The translations under genes and the position numbers were made by a program. A DNA stretch of 15,118 bases, taken from NCBI GenBank assembly GCA_003023105.1, contig PXSZ01000074.1, positions 19,788 to 34,905 of the forward strand, given 5' to 3'. Each line of letters opens with the position of its first letter. Within the stretch, counting starts at the first letter, position 1. The notes beneath the pieces were generated by a model that saw only the letters and a program-made list of their open reading frames with translations, searched no databases and had not been told where the DNA came from. Positions 13,471-15,118 of this stretch are shown here, in pieces. The stretch is from Bacteroidetes bacterium QH_10_64_37 (GTDB lineage Bacteria; Bacteroidota; Rhodothermia; Rhodothermales; Salinibacteraceae).

Positions 13471-14724
13471 TCACGGCTCGGAGGCGGGCTGCAGGGCGTT
13501 CGGGCTGGCCGAGGCATACTGGATGAGGCCCCACCGCCCATTCACGGCCCAGTCCGGATCCTGCTGATTGAGCCGATCCACTTGGTCCTGCGACAGGCCG
13601 GCGGCCACCTCCGACTTGAGTGTCCGGAGGGCCAGGACGGGCACAGGAAGCGGCGCGGCGGCTTCCTCGAACGGCGTTGTGAACTCCCAGTGCCGGTCGC
13701 CCAGCAGACGCCGGTAGTTCGCGTCGCCCTTGCTGATCAGGAGGTCGGACCGCGCGAGCTCGGCCCGGACGTGCGGCGGAAGTGCTCGCCCCCGCAGCGG
13801 CGAGGTCCACACCCACGCGTCCCGAAACCGAAGCGCCCCCGTGACGAGGGCCGTCCGCAGCTGCCCGGCCAGCCCTCGAACAGCCGCGTCTTCGGATTCC
13901 GCAAGCACGTGGAGCGTGTCGTGCACGTCGTCGATGAGGGCGTCGGAGACGAAGGTGGGATGCACTTTCAGATGAACTACCACCTGTCTGACCCTCTCGG
14001 TGGCGAGGAGGCCATCGATCAGCGCGAGGTCGGACACGAGCTCAAAGCCCGCGTTGTCGGCCCACACGTCGACCCGGGCCGGGCGGGCGAGGGCATCGAG
14101 GTGATCGAGTGCTGCGGACGCATCGTCGACCAAGAGGTGCTCCTCGGCCTGTGCTGTGTCTCCGTGATCCGGGCCGTCCTCGCCCGCGGCCCACATGCTG
14201 AGGTCGGCCTGGTTGCCCCAGAGGGCGGCCCGGAATAGACGCGTCAACACTGAGCGCCCCTCCTCCCCCCGATCCAGGGCCGCTGCCCGTCCCTGTGCGA
14301 GCGCCCGAATCCCCTCGACGGCCTCGGCGAGGCCCTGCTCCTTCTGATACGCAAACGGATCGCGCCGCCGGCCCGGTCCCTCTCGAAAGTAGCCCGTCGC
14401 CTCCAGGAGGCGGCGGTAGAAATAGGTCTCACTGACGAACCACGGCGTCTCCAGCCAGCCCTGGCCCCGGTACGGGCGCCCCCAATCCGCCCAGAGCGCC
14501 GCGTCGGGCACGCCCGTCTCTTTGAGCGGGCGAATGGTTCCCTCGGGAAGGTCGTCGCGGAGATCCCGGATGCGCGCGTTGATCGCGTCCGGAAAGTCGT
14601 TTTCCGCGATGACGCGTCCCGCAATGCGCGGCAGGCGCTCGGCGATGGTGCGGTGGACGAAGGTACCCGGCTCGGTGCCCTTCAGGGGCGGGGGAAGATT
14701 TGAGCGAACGGCGGGTCGATTCAC
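13471..14724 (-). CDS. DUF89/ARMT1-like damage-control phosphatase
   Basis: The 417-residue product shows the conserved blocks of the long (ARMT1-type, subfamily III) DUF89 family: an N-terminal PPPLKGTEPGTFVHRTIAER (11-30), WGNQADLS (169-176), VWADNAGFELVSDL (220-233) with the Asp223-Asn224 pair, VHLKVHPTFVSDALIDD (250-266), and ISKGDANYRRLLGDRHW (330-346) with Asp334 and Asn336. Family members are manganese or cobalt phosphatases that remove phosphate from reactive sugar phosphates such as fructose-1-phosphate, and they are described as metabolite-damage control. Eukaryotic ARMT1 was first reported as a carboxyl methyltransferase. All metal-site residues I can recognise are intact. The start is GTG 14724, supported by the family-like N-terminus and not by a Shine-Dalgarno sequence. 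The gene lies between a TonB-dependent receptor (70-base gap) and yhbY. Confidence 0.85.
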   Translation of the reverse strand: MNRPAVRSNLPPPLKGTEPGTFVHRTIAERLPRIAGRVIAENDFPDAINARIRDLRDDLPEGTIRPLKETGVPDAALWADWGRPYRGQGWLETPWFVSETYFYRRLLEATGYFREGPGRRRDPFAYQKEQGLAEAVEGIRALAQGRAAALDRGEEGRSVLTRLFRAALWGNQADLSMWAAGEDGPDHGDTAQAEEHLLVDDASAALDHLDALARPARVDVWADNAGFELVSDLALIDGLLATERVRQVVVHLKVHPTFVSDALIDDVHDTLHVLAESEDAAVRGLAGQLRTALVTGALRFRDAWVWTSPLRGRALPPHVRAELARSDLLISKGDANYRRLLGDRHWEFTTPFEEAAAPLPVPVLALRTLKSEVAAGLSQDQVDRLNQQDPDWAVNGRWGLIQYASASPNALQPASEP

Positions 14725-14756
14725 GGACGAGAGATCATTTCAGAAAGATTGGGACA

Positions 14757-14779
14757 GTCCATCTACGCTCCGAATGGAC
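14757..14779 (-). repeat. Short inverted repeat between the receptor and DUF89 genes
   Basis: GTCCAT (14757-14762) and ATGGAC (14774-14779) are exact inverted copies with an 11-base centre, about 15 bases past the TonB-receptor stop on the minus strand. A pyrimidine-rich stretch (AATCTTTCT) follows on the transcript. It is a weak terminator or spacer hairpin candidate. Confidence 0.3.
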
Positions 14780-14794
14780 AGACCGTTCGGGCGG

Positions 14795-15118
14795 CTAAAA
14801 CGTCGTGGACAGGCTAAACCGCACGTCGCGCCCCGGCGACAGGGCGTAGCCTTTGTACGTGTCCAGGAAGTCGCGGTACGTGGTGTCGAACACGTTCCGC
14901 ACCGCCACGCGGAGGGAGGGTTCAATCCCAATGCCGAGCGCCAACCGGCTCTCCACGGACGCGTCGACGGTGGTGTAGGCTGTCGTTGAGGCCGTGCCAA
15001 AGGGCGGGTTCGGCCCGGTCGTGTTCAGGTCGTCAAACTGAGAGAAGGGCTCGAACCGCCCGGCTGCGTCCTTGTCAAAGCCGTGCTTCAGGTCGATCTC
15101 GACGCGAGGATTGCGGAG
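14795..15118 (-). CDS. TonB-dependent receptor, C-terminal part (partial)
   Basis: The open frame runs in from the right edge to TAG 14797-14795 and shows 107 residues. It has alternating beta-strands, TVDASVESRLALGIGIE then SLRVAVRNVFDTTYRDFL. It ends with GYALSPGRDVRFSLSTTF, where a terminal Phe closes the last barrel strand. The NVFDTTYRDF and SPGRDVRFSL pair is the standard end of TonB-dependent outer-membrane receptors, which import siderophores, vitamins or glycans using energy from TonB-ExbBD. The plug domain, the signal peptide and any substrate hint lie outside the window. The gene may be cotranscribed with the DUF89 gene 70 bases downstream. Confidence 0.88.
   Translation of the reverse strand, partial: LRNPRVEIDLKHGFDKDAAGRFEPFSQFDDLNTTGPNPPFGTASTTAYTTVDASVESRLALGIGIEPSLRVAVRNVFDTTYRDFLDTYKGYALSPGRDVRFSLSTTF

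Noticed and set aside
13379..13816. A 146-residue N-terminal extension of the yhbY frame
   Set aside because: It is antisense to the DUF89 gene and Arg/Ala/Pro-rich. The YhbY family begins at the internal ATG 13378.

Overview
The window is about 15 kb of GC-rich, densely coded bacterial chromosome. The gene content is mostly housekeeping: pyridoxal phosphate synthesis, FtsE-type ATPase, DHH/DHHA1 phosphoesterase, RNase III, YhbY RNA-binding protein, aldehyde dehydrogenase. It is combined with outer-membrane proteins typical of the Bacteroidota side of the tree: a PKD/OmpA-like protein, a TonB-dependent receptor, and a truncated beta-barrel protein. Several proteins are rich in Asp and Glu, and Shine-Dalgarno sequences are almost absent. 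Together these suggest a Salinibacter/Rhodothermota-like halophile. That assignment is an inference from style and content, not from a search.

Layout. Positions 1-871 (+) hold the 3' end of a beta-barrel protein, a terminator, and a small HhH-GPD family protein. Positions 878-5838 (-) hold, in transcription order, an NrnA-like DHH phosphoesterase, pdxA, an FtsE-like ABC ATPase and an uncharacterised multi-pass membrane protein. They are separated by gaps of about 270-450 bases, so they are probably separate transcription units. A structured divergent region (5839-6240) leads into a secreted PKD/OmpA-like protein (6241-7692, +). This converges on an aldehyde dehydrogenase (7781-9148, -). RNase III (9355-10089, +) is followed by a probable cluster of a Tat-exported sugar isomerase-like protein, a HisN-type inositol-monophosphatase-fold phosphatase and an MBL-fold hydrolase (10198-12984, +). 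The minus strand then carries a TonB-dependent receptor (cut by the window end), a DUF89/ARMT1-like damage-control phosphatase and YhbY (13061-15118).

How the genes relate. The plausible functional groupings are the envelope proteins, the RNA-metabolism proteins (RNase III, YhbY, the NrnA-like nanoRNase), and three small-molecule phosphate or sugar enzymes that could serve metabolite repair or scavenging. No transposon, prophage, CRISPR array, tRNA, rRNA or defence island was found. I see no clear candidate for a wholly new multi-gene system. The items most worth a second look are the minimal HhH protein without a catalytic Asp, the OmpA-like domain with an altered peptidoglycan-binding site, the stacked repeats at 5935-6009, and a possible 53-residue unlisted ORF at 4485-4646.
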